A stretch of 57,398 bases of DNA from an uncultured Eubacterium sp. Its GTDB lineage: Bacteria; Bacillota; Clostridia; Peptostreptococcales; Anaerovoracaceae. The position numbers were made by a program, and so were the translations under genes. Below the pieces are notes generated by a model. The model did not search any database. It was not told where the DNA came from and saw nothing but the letters and a program-made list of their open reading frames with translations. This document shows, in pieces, positions 7,786-17,055 of the stretch. Each line of letters begins with the position of its first letter. The first letter of the stretch is position 1. The stretch is from NCBI GenBank assembly GCA_900543485.1, contig UQRM01000014.1, positions 1-57,398 on the forward strand, written 5' to 3'.

Positions 7786-10155
7786 CTATTTCAGCTTTAC
7801 AACGGTAACGCCATCTCCGCCTTCATTGAATCCGCCGTTTCTGAAGCTGTCGACATTTTTGTTTCTTTTGAGCATATCCTGTATGCCCCTCCTCAGGATG
7901 CCCTCTCCTCTTCCATGTATGACCGTTACCTCCTTGAGGCCCGATATGAAGGCATCATCTATATATTTTTCCACATCCATCACTGCGTCATCCATGTTTT
8001 TACCTCGTACATCGATGGATGCCGATATGGTCTGAGCTTTACTTTTGTACAATCTTCCATATCCTGAAGCTTTTTTCTTTTTCTTTGGCTTTCCACTGTC
8101 TATCAGCATGATATCCGATAAATTGACGCCGATTTTCATCATCCCCACCTGCACCTGCAGATTGCCCTTCTCGTCGGGAAGGGATATCACCTCTCCGTTC
8201 TGGTTCAACGTCAATATCTTCACCCGGTCTCCCAGTGACAGTTTGTCAGGATCCACCGGTTCCCTGCTGACCTCGCGCTTGATCGTCTCTCTGTTCTTCC
8301 GCTCCAGCTCTTTAAGCCTTCGCCTGTTCCTGTCGAAACCGGCTGTACGTTCTCCCATGCTTTCCAGCCTTGACAGCGTCTTCAGCTCCTCCTGGACCTC
8401 ACGTGACACTTCCCTGGCTTCCTTTACGATAGCTCTGGCCTCTTCTCTGGCCCTTGCCAACTCCTTCTCCCTGCGTTCTTCCAGCTTCCGCGCTTTTTCT
8501 TCCAGCTCCTCCTTCATCTTCTTCATCTGGATGTTGAGCATTATGGCTTCGTCCCGTTCCTCCTCAGCCAAGCGCTTATCTTCCTCCAACGCTGAGATGA
8601 CATCTTCGAAAGCGATATCCCCTTCCTTCAGCAATTCTCTTGCCCTGTCTATTATTTCCCGGGAAAGGCCCAGCTTGCCGGAGATCTCAAACGCATTTGA
8701 TTTCCCCGGGATCCCTGTGACGAGCCTGTAAGTCGGGCTCAGGGTCTCAACATCGAATTCCATAGATGCGTTCTCCACACCATCGGTAGAGATAGCATAT
8801 TTCTTCAGCTCCGTATAATGGGTAGTAGCTATGGAACGAGCTCCTGCACTCTTCAGCTTCTCAAGTACGGCTATAGCCAGAGCCGCACCCTCTGTCGGAT
8901 CCGTACCAGCTCCCAGCTCGTCCAGCAGTACAAGGCTCCCTTCATCCGCTTCAGCCACTATGTCCACGATATTTGTCATGTGAGAAGAGAACGTGGAAAG
9001 ACTCTGCTCTATGCTCTGTTCATCACCGATATCGGCGAATATCTGACTGTAGACTGGTAATCTGCTTCCCGATGCTGCCGGTATATGAAGCCCTGTCTGG
9101 GCCATCAGGGAAAGAAGCCCTGCTGTCTTCAGTGTCACGGTCTTTCCTCCCGTATTGGGTCCTGTTATCACCAACGTATCATAACCATCACCCAGGGAAA
9201 TATCTATAGGCACCACCTTGTCACGATCTATCAGCGGATGCCGCGCAGCTCTCAGATCCATGGCTCCGTCCACGCTGATCTCCGGCTCCTCTCCGCCCAT
9301 ATCCAACGACAGCTTTCCCTTTGCCATGAACATATCCAGATCCACAAGCAGCCTCTGATTATTGATGAGATCATGGTGAATTTCCGCCACAGACTCGGAC
9401 AACTCCGTCAGGATACGATTTATCTCCGCCTTTTCATCCAGCTCCAACTGCCTAAGCTGGTTGTTGAGATCGACGATAGCCTGAGGTTCTATAAAAAGCG
9501 TCGCCCCACTGCCACTCTGGTCGTGAACGATGCCAGGCACTCTGGCCTTGTGCTCCTGCTTTACCGGTATCACATATCTTCCGTTCCTCATAGTCACGAT
9601 GGAATCCTGAAGTATAGTCTTATTATCAGCCGAATTGAGAATGTGGTTTATCTTGGCTCTTAACGCTTCATTCTGCCTGACTATCGCCCGCCTGATGCTC
9701 CTCAGCTCCGGGCTGGCGTTATCCGCCATCTCATCCTCCGACAGTATGCATCTGTCTATTTCATCAGCAAGTCGTTTGTGGACAGCCAGCAATTCCGCCG
9801 CCGAAAAAATGACAGGCAGATCAGGTACGTCACCCTTCAGAAATGAGACCACCCTCTCAGCAGTCCTCATATTGTACAGGATACGCAGAAGCTGCGCCAT
9901 CGTAAGGGTACCGCCTTTAGTCGCAAATGAAACACTTTCCTCAATATCATAAAAACCACCGACAGGTAAGGGCCCTTTGTAGCTTATCAGCCTTACCGCT
10001 TCTGTGGTTTCACCTTGACATTCCCTTATTTGAGACACGTCATCAAAAGGCTTCAGCTCTGAAATTACTTTCCTCGTCATTTCAGAGCCGGCCTTTTCCA
10101 TGAGCATGTCGATCACTTTATCGTATTCAAGAATATTTAACGTCTTTTCTTTCAT
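7786..10155 (-). CDS. mutS2: MutS2 endonuclease / ribosome rescue ATPase
   Basis: A 789-residue protein with MutS2 architecture: N-terminal core and clamp helices, an ABC-type ATPase with Walker A GPNTGGKT (about residues 332-339) and Walker B LVLLDELGAGTDP (about 409-421), a long charged coiled coil (about 515-620), and a C-terminal Smr nuclease domain with DVRGKNMDDA and HGRGEGILRRGI. MutS2 suppresses recombination in some bacteria and splits collided ribosomes in Bacillus. zapA lies 6 bp upstream; the pair is a common Firmicutes arrangement. Confidence 0.95.
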   Translation of the reverse strand: MKEKTLNILEYDKVIDMLMEKAGSEMTRKVISELKPFDDVSQIRECQGETTEAVRLISYKGPLPVGGFYDIEESVSFATKGGTLTMAQLLRILYNMRTAERVVSFLKGDVPDLPVIFSAAELLAVHKRLADEIDRCILSEDEMADNASPELRSIRRAIVRQNEALRAKINHILNSADNKTILQDSIVTMRNGRYVIPVKQEHKARVPGIVHDQSGSGATLFIEPQAIVDLNNQLRQLELDEKAEINRILTELSESVAEIHHDLINNQRLLVDLDMFMAKGKLSLDMGGEEPEISVDGAMDLRAARHPLIDRDKVVPIDISLGDGYDTLVITGPNTGGKTVTLKTAGLLSLMAQTGLHIPAASGSRLPVYSQIFADIGDEQSIEQSLSTFSSHMTNIVDIVAEADEGSLVLLDELGAGTDPTEGAALAIAVLEKLKSAGARSIATTHYTELKKYAISTDGVENASMEFDVETLSPTYRLVTGIPGKSNAFEISGKLGLSREIIDRARELLKEGDIAFEDVISALEEDKRLAEEERDEAIMLNIQMKKMKEELEEKARKLEERREKELARAREEARAIVKEAREVSREVQEELKTLSRLESMGERTAGFDRNRRRLKELERKNRETIKREVSREPVDPDKLSLGDRVKILTLNQNGEVISLPDEKGNLQVQVGMMKIGVNLSDIMLIDSGKPKKKKKASGYGRLYKSKAQTISASIDVRGKNMDDAVMDVEKYIDDAFISGLKEVTVIHGRGEGILRRGIQDMLKRNKNVDSFRNGGFNEGGDGVTVVKLK

Positions 10156-10161
10156 TTAGAA

Positions 10162-10725
10162 TCAACCGTTGCTATTTTTGTATTTATCCAGTTCCTTCTT
10201 AAGCTGGAGATTCTCCATCTGGAGGTCGAAGAAGCTGTTTTCCAGCTCTTTGCACTTGCCTTCGATCTCCTTGACCACTTCGTCCATGCTGCTCTGAGCC
10301 TGAGCCTTGGCGGCCTCAGCGGCATCCATCAGCTTCTGGATATCGGCATCCTTCTGCTTGATCTGATTCATCAGCTCATCCTTCTGCAGGACGATGGCCT
10401 GGGTCTCCTCCTTGTAATCCATGTAGTTTTTCTTGGACTCATCCCACAGCTGTACATAATGCTGGGCATCCTTTTCCAGCTGGATATTCATCCGTTTCAG
10501 CTCTTCCATCTCCTCCAGCACCTGGAAGTACTCGCTGGTGATGTTTACGGCCGCGAGGACAGCGATGTTGGACGGTACCACGCCGGCTGCCTTGGCCGCT
10601 TCGGTCACTTCCTGCATCTTCATGTCCACATGAGCAGCTACCTGGATTATTTCTTCTCTCGTTTTTTCTCCCGCTATCACGTATTCCTGGCCGTAGATCT
10701 TTACCTTTACCTTATTGTTTTCCAT
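10162..10725 (-). CDS. zapA: Cell division protein ZapA, long form
   Basis: The N-terminal 100 residues match ZapA, which binds and cross-links FtsZ filaments: VKVKIYGQEYVIAGEKTREEI, then a helical stretch with the typical VLAAVNITSEYFQVLEE. At 187 residues it is about twice the usual ZapA length. The extra C-terminal half is a continuous predicted coiled coil (lysine/glutamate/glutamine rich, LQMENLQLKKELDKY), a form seen in Clostridia. It sits between pheT (11 bp) and mutS2 (6 bp). Confidence 0.88.
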   Translation of the reverse strand: MENNKVKVKIYGQEYVIAGEKTREEIIQVAAHVDMKMQEVTEAAKAAGVVPSNIAVLAAVNITSEYFQVLEEMEELKRMNIQLEKDAQHYVQLWDESKKNYMDYKEETQAIVLQKDELMNQIKQKDADIQKLMDAAEAAKAQAQSSMDEVVKEIEGKCKELENSFFDLQMENLQLKKELDKYKNSNG

Positions 10726-10736
10726 ACGAAACTCTC

Positions 10737-13202
10737 CTATATCTCCCTCAAAACCGCATTGAGTTTTTCCTTAAGGGCATCCAGCACCTTATTGTGCACC
10801 TTTGCCACTTCTTCATCTGTCAATGTCTTGTTTCTGTCTCTGTAGGTCAGCGCGAAGGCTACACTCTTCTTTCCTTCGTCTACCTGCTTTCCTCTGTACA
10901 CATCGAAGAGCTTGACACTTTCGAGTATCTCTCCACCGTACTCTTCGATAGTCTTCTCTATCTTTCCGACTTCCATATCCTCATCCACCAGAAGAGCGAT
11001 ATCTCTTGACGTGGATGGATACTTAGGAAGAGGTGTATAGGCTTTTTCCGTATCGGCATGTCTTATGAGGGCGTCGAACATGATCTCACAGCAATATATC
11101 CTCACGCCGTCCATCCCATAATTTTCGGCAACATCAGGATGTATCTCACCCATGATGCCAAGCTCGTCATAAAGAGCCTTCTCCCCGCCTCTGCCGGATG
11201 GGACTGATATCCGCGCGCATCTTCCCGGATGGTACACACCATACTGGGATTCAGCCGTGAACACGGCATCCTTTATCCCCATCACTTTCAGCAGTTCCTC
11301 CACGACTCCTTTGAGGCCGTAAAAATCCTCACCGTTACCGTACATACCGATACACAGGGAGTATTGCTCCTCAGGCAGATCGTCGCTGCTCACCATGTTG
11401 GCGATAAAAGTGTTTCCTATTTCAAATGCCTTTACTTTCTCTATTTTTCTCGAATAATTCCTGGCCAGCACTTCCAGCATATTAGGAGTGAGGATAGTCC
11501 TCATGACGGAGTTTTCCTCTCCAAGAGGGTTTATTATCCTGACAAAAGCCCTTTCCCACGAATCTTCGTCTATCCTCACGTTGTCCACACCTTTCGGGCT
11601 GACAAAAGAATAGGTCTGTATCTCATTGAGTCCCATGGCACAGAGCGAATCTCTCGTGAGATCTCTCAACGCTCTTTCCTCAGACATCCCCGCTTCACAA
11701 TTGCCCTTAGGCAGTGTCACAGGAAGCTTGTCATATCCGTATATCCTGGCTACTTCTTCTATATAATCCTCCTCCTCAAGCAGATCCTGCCTTATGGTCG
11801 GAGGTGTCACCGTCATGATATTGCCGCTTCCTTCTACCTTTATCTCAAGGCTTTCAAGTATGTCTTCCATTTCCTGACGCGGCAGCTCTATGCCCAGGAC
11901 ATAATTGACTCTGTCGACTCTCACATCGATAGTCTTGGCCTTTTCCGGCACAGGATAATTGTCCACACTGCCTTTGCATACCTTACCGGCGCCTATCAGT
12001 TCTATCAATCTGCATACTCTGTCAGCTGCGGCTTCACAGAGATTAGGGTCTATGCCCTTTTCGAATCTGGACGATGCCTCTGTCCTGAGCCCCAGCTTCT
12101 TGGATGTGGCTCTGACACTGTCGCCGTTGAAGTTGGCTGACTCTACGATGATAGTAGTAGTGCTGTCTTCTATTTCCGAGTTGAGTCCTCCCATGACACC
12201 TGCTATGGCAATTCCTCTTTCAGCATCCTTTATCAGCAGCATATCCTTGGTCAGCGTCCTCTCGTTTTCATCCAAGGTCACGAATTTCTCGCCCTCCTCG
12301 GCATTCTCCACTATTATGGTCCCGCCCTTGACCTGATTGATGTCAAAGGCGTGTATAGGCTGTCCATACTCCAGCATCACGAAGTTAGTGATATCTACGA
12401 TATTGTTGATAGGTCTCATACCGGCGTACATCAGTCTCTTCTGCAACCACCACGGCGACTGCTCCACCTTCACATCGGTCACTATCCTGGCCACATATCT
12501 TTTACAGCTTTCAGGGTTCCTTATGTCCACCGACACGTAATCCGCAGACTCTCCTTTGCCGTTTTCGTCTCTTATCTCGATATCAGGATATGTGAATTGC
12601 TTTTTGAATGTAGCGGCGGCTTCCCTGGCCATGCCTACCATCGAAAGGCAGTCAGGTCTGTTAGGTGTTATTTCAAAATCCACTACAGCCTGCCTGAGAC
12701 CCAGGGCCTCGGCAAAATCACTGCCCGGTTCATAATCTCCCTCCAGGATCCATATACCATCCTTGTGAGCCACCGGCACCACCTTATCTTCAAAGCCCAG
12801 CTCCTCGGCAGAACACAACATTCCATAGGATTCCACACCTCGCAGCTTGCCTTTGGTTATCTTCACTCCGCCTTCCTTCTTCGGCTGGCCGTGGAGCGGT
12901 CCCGGTATCCTGCTGTTGTGAAGCGCCACCGGTACCAGGGCACCTTCGAACACATTGGGCGCGCCTGTCACGATCTGCAAAAGATCGTCTCCACCTACAT
13001 CTATGCGGCACACCACCAGCTTATCGGCGTCAGGATGCTTTTCGATCTTCTCTATCCTTCCCACCACGACGTTTTCCATTTCCTCGCAGAAATGCTCGCA
13101 CGTCTCCAGATTGGAGCCTGACATTATCATCCTGTCGCAGAACTCCTCCGTATCAACTCCCGGATCTATATAATCTTTAAGCCATTCTATTGGAACTAAC
13201 AT
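10737..13202 (-). CDS. pheT: Phenylalanyl-tRNA synthetase beta subunit
   Basis: An 821-residue beta chain of the (alpha beta)2 enzyme. An OB-fold tRNA-binding domain lies near residues 40-155 (VVGRIEKIEKHPDADKL), followed by B3/B4 editing and B5 domains, the catalytic-like core, and the C-terminal anticodon-binding FDX-ACB domain (YPSTSRDIALLVDED, to the end). Length is normal. GGAGGG precedes the ATG; pheS is 12 bp upstream and the two are surely co-transcribed. Confidence 0.96.
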   Translation of the reverse strand: MLVPIEWLKDYIDPGVDTEEFCDRMIMSGSNLETCEHFCEEMENVVVGRIEKIEKHPDADKLVVCRIDVGGDDLLQIVTGAPNVFEGALVPVALHNSRIPGPLHGQPKKEGGVKITKGKLRGVESYGMLCSAEELGFEDKVVPVAHKDGIWILEGDYEPGSDFAEALGLRQAVVDFEITPNRPDCLSMVGMAREAAATFKKQFTYPDIEIRDENGKGESADYVSVDIRNPESCKRYVARIVTDVKVEQSPWWLQKRLMYAGMRPINNIVDITNFVMLEYGQPIHAFDINQVKGGTIIVENAEEGEKFVTLDENERTLTKDMLLIKDAERGIAIAGVMGGLNSEIEDSTTTIIVESANFNGDSVRATSKKLGLRTEASSRFEKGIDPNLCEAAADRVCRLIELIGAGKVCKGSVDNYPVPEKAKTIDVRVDRVNYVLGIELPRQEMEDILESLEIKVEGSGNIMTVTPPTIRQDLLEEEDYIEEVARIYGYDKLPVTLPKGNCEAGMSEERALRDLTRDSLCAMGLNEIQTYSFVSPKGVDNVRIDEDSWERAFVRIINPLGEENSVMRTILTPNMLEVLARNYSRKIEKVKAFEIGNTFIANMVSSDDLPEEQYSLCIGMYGNGEDFYGLKGVVEELLKVMGIKDAVFTAESQYGVYHPGRCARISVPSGRGGEKALYDELGIMGEIHPDVAENYGMDGVRIYCCEIMFDALIRHADTEKAYTPLPKYPSTSRDIALLVDEDMEVGKIEKTIEEYGGEILESVKLFDVYRGKQVDEGKKSVAFALTYRDRNKTLTDEEVAKVHNKVLDALKEKLNAVLREI

Positions 13203-13214
13203 CTGTCAACCCTC

Positions 13215-14237
13215 CTATTTGAACTGATTTATGAAGCGCATATCGTTCTCGTAAAACAATCTTATATCATCTACACCATATTTGAGCATCGCTACTCGCT
13301 CTACGCCCATTCCAAAGGCGAATCCGGTGTATCTTTCCGTATCGAGATCGCCCACTTTCAGCACATGAGGGTGAACCATACCACATCCCAGTATCTCTAT
13401 CCAGCCGCTTCCTTTGCACACACTGCAACCCTTACCGCCGCACTTGAAACATGAAACATCCATCTCGGCGCTGGGCTCTGTGAACGGGAAGTGGTGAGGC
13501 CTGAACTTGGTCCTTGTGCTGGTCCCGAAAAGCTGCTTGGCAAAGCTGTCAAGCGTCCCCTTCAGGTCAGCCATAGTTATTCCTTCATCCACCACCAGTC
13601 CTTCTATCTGATGGAACATCGGTGAATGAGTAGCATCAGGAGTATCACATCTGAAGCATCTTCCCGGTGAGATCACCTTGATAGGAGGCTTCTGCTTCAG
13701 CAGCGTCCTCACCTGTACAGATGATGTCTGGGTCCTCAGCAGAGTGTCCTTGGTAATGTAAAATGTATCGCTCATATCTCTCGACGGATGATTCGGTCCC
13801 GCGTTGAGAGCATCGAAGTTATTGAACACAGTCTCCACTTCAGGGCCTTCGGCTATGGAAAATCCCATGTTCATAAACACCTTGGATACTTCCTCGATAG
13901 TTATGGTCAGAGGATGCTTTACGCCTAAGGATATCTCCCTTCCCGGCTCTGTCACATCCAGCTTTTCCATCCTGAACTGGGCTTCCTTGGCAGCTTCCTT
14001 CACTGCCTTGAATTTTTCTTCCAGCAGACCTTCTATTTCCGATCTTACTTTGTTGGCCATCTGTCCCGTTTCTTTTCTCTCTTCCGGGGACAACTTACCC
14101 ATCCCGCGAAGTATCTCCGTAAGCTGGCCCTTCTTTCCGAGGATCTTTACTCTTATCTCATCGGTCTGCGCCAGAGTGGAGGCTTTCTTCAGCTGTTCCT
14201 TCGCCTCTTCCAAAATCTTGTTTAACTGAGCTTGCAT
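13215..14237 (-). CDS. pheS: Phenylalanyl-tRNA synthetase alpha subunit
   Basis: The 340-residue catalytic chain of PheRS. An N-terminal coiled coil (residues 1-90) is followed by class II motifs: GRCFRCDTPDATHSPMFHQ (motif 2 region, about 203-221) and FAFGMGVERVAMLKYG (motif 3, about 309-324). A four-cysteine knuckle, CFKCGGKGCSVC, sits before WIEILGCGMVHP, as in many Firmicutes PheS. No T-box leader is seen upstream; the gene follows the methyltransferase by 22 bp. Confidence 0.96.
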   Translation of the reverse strand: MQAQLNKILEEAKEQLKKASTLAQTDEIRVKILGKKGQLTEILRGMGKLSPEERKETGQMANKVRSEIEGLLEEKFKAVKEAAKEAQFRMEKLDVTEPGREISLGVKHPLTITIEEVSKVFMNMGFSIAEGPEVETVFNNFDALNAGPNHPSRDMSDTFYITKDTLLRTQTSSVQVRTLLKQKPPIKVISPGRCFRCDTPDATHSPMFHQIEGLVVDEGITMADLKGTLDSFAKQLFGTSTRTKFRPHHFPFTEPSAEMDVSCFKCGGKGCSVCKGSGWIEILGCGMVHPHVLKVGDLDTERYTGFAFGMGVERVAMLKYGVDDIRLFYENDMRFINQFK

Positions 14238-14259
14238 TTCTGTTACCTCTCATTTGTTT

Positions 14260-15027
14260 TTATCTTTTCCGTGACTGGTACATGAGTATGCCCGCGGCTA
14301 CTGCCGCATTGAGTGACTCTATGGACCCTTCCATCGGTATTCGTATCTTTACATCAGCAGCGTCGATGAAATCCTCACTCACGCCGTTGCCTTCGTTTCC
14401 TATGACCAGCGCCGTATCAGAGACGATATCAGCTTCAAAGCAGTTGATCCCGCCTTCGGGACACGTCACCGCCAGCCGTTTTCCCATTTCCCTGACCATA
14501 CGGATCACATCGCCGGCTTTTCCCGCCTTTATAACAGGTACCCTGAACAGGGAACCGGCAGCCGCTCTCACTACCTTCGGCGCATATACATCGCCGCTTC
14601 CGGCCGTCATCACGATCCCTCCGTACCCGGCCGCTTCGGCAGTCCTGATTATTGTCCCTATGTTGCCGGGATCTTGCAGACGGTCCATGATGAGCACATT
14701 CCTTCCGCCAACCATCTTTCGAAAACCATCGATATCATAATTTCGCATTTCCACCGCAGCAATGATCCCCTGTGGAGCCTCGGTATCCGAAAGAGCCCGA
14801 AACAACGGTCTGCTCAACATGACTGTATGCTGCCCCTCCAGCCGTCGCTCCGGCTGTCCGCCTTCCTCCACGAAAACAGTCATGGCCTTTATCCCCATAT
14901 CTAACGCATCCTCCAGAGGTTTGACACCTTCCAGCAGATACGATCCTGTTTCGTCTCTGTACTTTTTACGTTTCAGTCTGAGGGCATTTTTATATGTAGG
15001 GTTTTCCTTTGATGTGATGATTTTCAT
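14260..15027 (-). CDS. SpoU/TrmH-family RNA 2'-O-methyltransferase
   Basis: About 255 residues. The SPOUT methyltransferase motifs are all present: LQDPGNIGTIIRTAEAAG (motif 1), VIGNEGNGVS (motif 2) and the knot-forming IPMEGSIESLNAAVAAGIL (motif 3). The N-terminal part (YLLEGVKPLEDAL) resembles the substrate-binding domain of RlmB/TsnR-type rRNA enzymes. I chose the ATG at 15027 (MKIITS, GGA 8 bases before it) over a TTG four codons earlier. It precedes pheST, a common Firmicutes order. Target nucleotide unknown. Confidence 0.9.
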   Translation of the reverse strand: MKIITSKENPTYKNALRLKRKKYRDETGSYLLEGVKPLEDALDMGIKAMTVFVEEGGQPERRLEGQHTVMLSRPLFRALSDTEAPQGIIAAVEMRNYDIDGFRKMVGGRNVLIMDRLQDPGNIGTIIRTAEAAGYGGIVMTAGSGDVYAPKVVRAAAGSLFRVPVIKAGKAGDVIRMVREMGKRLAVTCPEGGINCFEADIVSDTALVIGNEGNGVSEDFIDAADVKIRIPMEGSIESLNAAVAAGILMYQSRKR

Positions 15028-15045
15028 TATTTCCAACAATCAGAA

Positions 15046-15071
15046 CAATAGCCGGCTGTAACCGGCTATTG
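15046..15071 (-). terminator. Stem-loop after ftsZ
   Basis: A perfect 10-bp stem CAATAGCCGG / CCGGCTATTG (15046-15055 with 15062-15071) with a 6-base loop, 20 bp after the ftsZ stop. The T content downstream on the minus strand is modest (TTCTGATTGTT), so it may be a partial terminator or a processing signal that sets ftsZ apart from the genes below. Confidence 0.55.
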
Positions 15072-15090
15072 GAATATTCTTTTCCTTTCC

Positions 15091-16200
15091 TTATCTCTGC
15101 AAGAAAGTCGGGATATCGATACGCGACGACCCTTTGTAAACATCATCTTCCGCTGCCTCAGCACTTCTTTCCGGTTGCTCTGTCATTCCAACGCCGTCTT
15201 CCGCGCCGCTTCCCGGGATGACGGAACTGTTAAGCAGATCGCTGCTGCCCTTTTCGAATCCGGCAGCGATGACCGTCACCAGTATTTCGTCCTGCATGTC
15301 CTCCTTGATGGATGCTCCCAGTATTATGATAGCGTTCTTGTCCGCTTCTTCGTCGATCTGACTGGCCACTCTGTCCACATCGAACATCGTAAGATCCCTT
15401 CCTCCGGTGATATTGATGAGTACAGCTCTTGCGCCCGATATCTTGGTTTCCAGGAGCGGACTGTCGATAGCGCCTCTGACAGCGTCTTCCAGCTTGTTCT
15501 CGCCTTTTCCTGTTCCCACTCCCATATGTACGATGCCTCTGTCCTTCATGATAGTCGTAACATCGGCAAAGTCCAGATTGATGAGCGCGTCATCGACTAT
15601 GATGTCGGATATGCCCTGAACGCCCTTCTTCAACACTTCGTCCGCCATCTCGAAGGCCTCCAGCAGCGAAGTCTGCTCCTGGACTGTTTCCAGCAGCTTG
15701 TCATTAGGAACGACCACCAGAGAATCCACGTATTTCTTCAGGAACTTTATCCCCAGCTCAGCATGCTCACTTCGCTTCTTTCCCTCGAATCTGAAAGGCT
15801 TCGTTACTACGCCTACCGTAAGGATACCCATATCCTTCGCTATCTTGGCGATTATAGGAGCCGCTCCGGTACCTGTTCCGCCTCCCATTCCGCATGTAAC
15901 GAATATCATGTCAGATCCGGCGATGAACTTTTCCAGATCTTCCAGGTTCTCCTCCGCCGACTTCTGACCTACTTCCGGATTCCCTCCGGCGCCCAGACCT
16001 TTAGTCAGCTTCTCACCTATCTGTATCTTCGTCTCCGCCTTGCTTTTGGCAAGAGCCTGCTTGTCCGTATTCACAGCGATGAAAGTAACGCCTTTCATGC
16101 CTCCCTCTATCATCCTGTTAACTGCGTTACATCCGCCGCCGCCGACACCGATGACTTTTATCTCCTGCAGCGTCGAGTCATTCATCTCAAATTGTAACAT
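15091..16200 (-). CDS. ftsZ: Cell division GTPase FtsZ
   Basis: A 369-residue tubulin homologue that forms the Z-ring. Visible landmarks: N-terminal [15 protein letters not shown], the [10 protein letters not shown] tubulin signature (about residues 106-115), the T7-loop region [11 protein letters not shown], and a variable linker ending in the conserved C-terminal peptide DIPTFLQR that binds ZapA/SepF/FtsA-type partners. GGAGGT lies 9 bases before the ATG. No ftsA is next to it, as is frequent in Clostridia. It has its own promoter within the end of ftsQ. Confidence 0.97.
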   Translation of the reverse strand: MLQFEMNDSTLQEIKVIGVGGGGCNAVNRMIEGGMKGVTFIAVNTDKQALAKSKAETKIQIGEKLTKGLGAGGNPEVGQKSAEENLEDLEKFIAGSDMIFVTCGMGGGTGTGAAPIIAKIAKDMGILTVGVVTKPFRFEGKKRSEHAELGIKFLKKYVDSLVVVPNDKLLETVQEQTSLLEAFEMADEVLKKGVQGISDIIVDDALINLDFADVTTIMKDRGIVHMGVGTGKGENKLEDAVRGAIDSPLLETKISGARAVLINITGGRDLTMFDVDRVASQIDEEADKNAIIILGASIKEDMQDEILVTVIAAGFEKGSSDLLNSSVIPGSGAEDGVGMTEQPERSAEAAEDDVYKGSSRIDIPTFLQR

Positions 16201-16285
16201 TCAGGGGTACCTCCTATAAATTCTCTTTACTCTATGGTTTTCAAATGCGAAATTCAAAGCATTTTCCTGCATAATAAACATATAC

Positions 16286-16314
16286 ATTATAACATACAAA
16301 TTTTACGGCGTAAA
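16286..16314 (-). promoter_or_regulatory. Extra promoter for ftsZ
   Basis: Minus strand: TTTACG (16309-16314), a 17-bp spacer and TATAAT (16286-16291). It overlaps the last codons of ftsQ and gives an 80-base leader to ftsZ. This fits the need for more FtsZ than the upstream operon supplies. Confidence 0.7.
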
Positions 16315-17055
16315 GGAACAATAATTATTACTGCTTATATTGATAACACCGCTTTCGATGCTGCTCTGGTACAGATTATATATGACTGTCCTCAGGGCGT
16401 CCGATTCGATGGAACTCATGACATTGTCGTATTTCCCCTTACATATCAGCGTATCGTACACATAAGCCTGGACATCATTCCCGTCGATGTTTATCCTCTT
16501 GAAGTAGAGGTCATTGTTCTCCATCGCTTTTATCATAGCCATCGTCTTCTCATAAGCGTCGCTCTCCTCCACTTCGATGGTCTTTTCCAGTTCAGCGCCG
16601 TTCACCTGGATATTGTCCACCAGTGTCACCTGACGTTCCTCCTTGGATATTTCCAGCACCATACCGTCGTTATCGGTTATGACGAATTTCTTTCCCATCT
16701 TGAACTGAGCCTTTCCGCTTCGCTCCGTCACATGTATCACGATTTCGTTCGGCAGTTTCCTGTCCACGTCCACATCCTCGATATAGAGATTTTTCTTTAT
16801 CCTGCGCTCCACGAACCACGGATGGACGTCGAAGATGTTCATCCCGGTCCGCAGCTCTGACAGCTCCAGGACTTCCTGATCCGAGACTTCCTCGTTGCCG
16901 GCTACGGCGATACCGTCTACCGTAAAATAATCTATATGACTTATAAAGTACAGTCCCACACATATCAGCAGGAATATTATGAAGCGCAGCAGATAATGCT
17001 TCTTTCTGCGCCGCTTCTTTTTTATCGTTTTTTCCGTACGGTTGTCACTTCTCAT
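16303..17055 (-). CDS. ftsQ: Cell division protein FtsQ/DivIB
   Basis: A 250-residue bitopic membrane protein: a short basic cytoplasmic end (KKKRRRKKHYLL), one membrane span (about residues 24-43), then the POTRA domain (YFTVDGIAVAGNEEVSDQEV, about 45-120) and the FtsQ/DivIB beta domain. It bridges FtsL/DivIC-type partners and the septal synthase. It overlaps the end of murA by 11 bp, so translation is coupled. Sequence conservation is low in this family; position in the cluster supports the call. Confidence 0.88.
   Translation of the reverse strand: MRSDNRTEKTIKKKRRRKKHYLLRFIIFLLICVGLYFISHIDYFTVDGIAVAGNEEVSDQEVLELSELRTGMNIFDVHPWFVERRIKKNLYIEDVDVDRKLPNEIVIHVTERSGKAQFKMGKKFVITDNDGMVLEISKEERQVTLVDNIQVNGAELEKTIEVEESDAYEKTMAMIKAMENNDLYFKRINIDGNDVQAYVYDTLICKGKYDNVMSSIESDALRTVIYNLYQSSIESGVINISSNNYCSFTP

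Noticed and set aside
14238..14259. T-box leader before pheS
   Set aside because: Only 22 bp separate pheS from the methyltransferase gene, and the DNA further upstream is coding.
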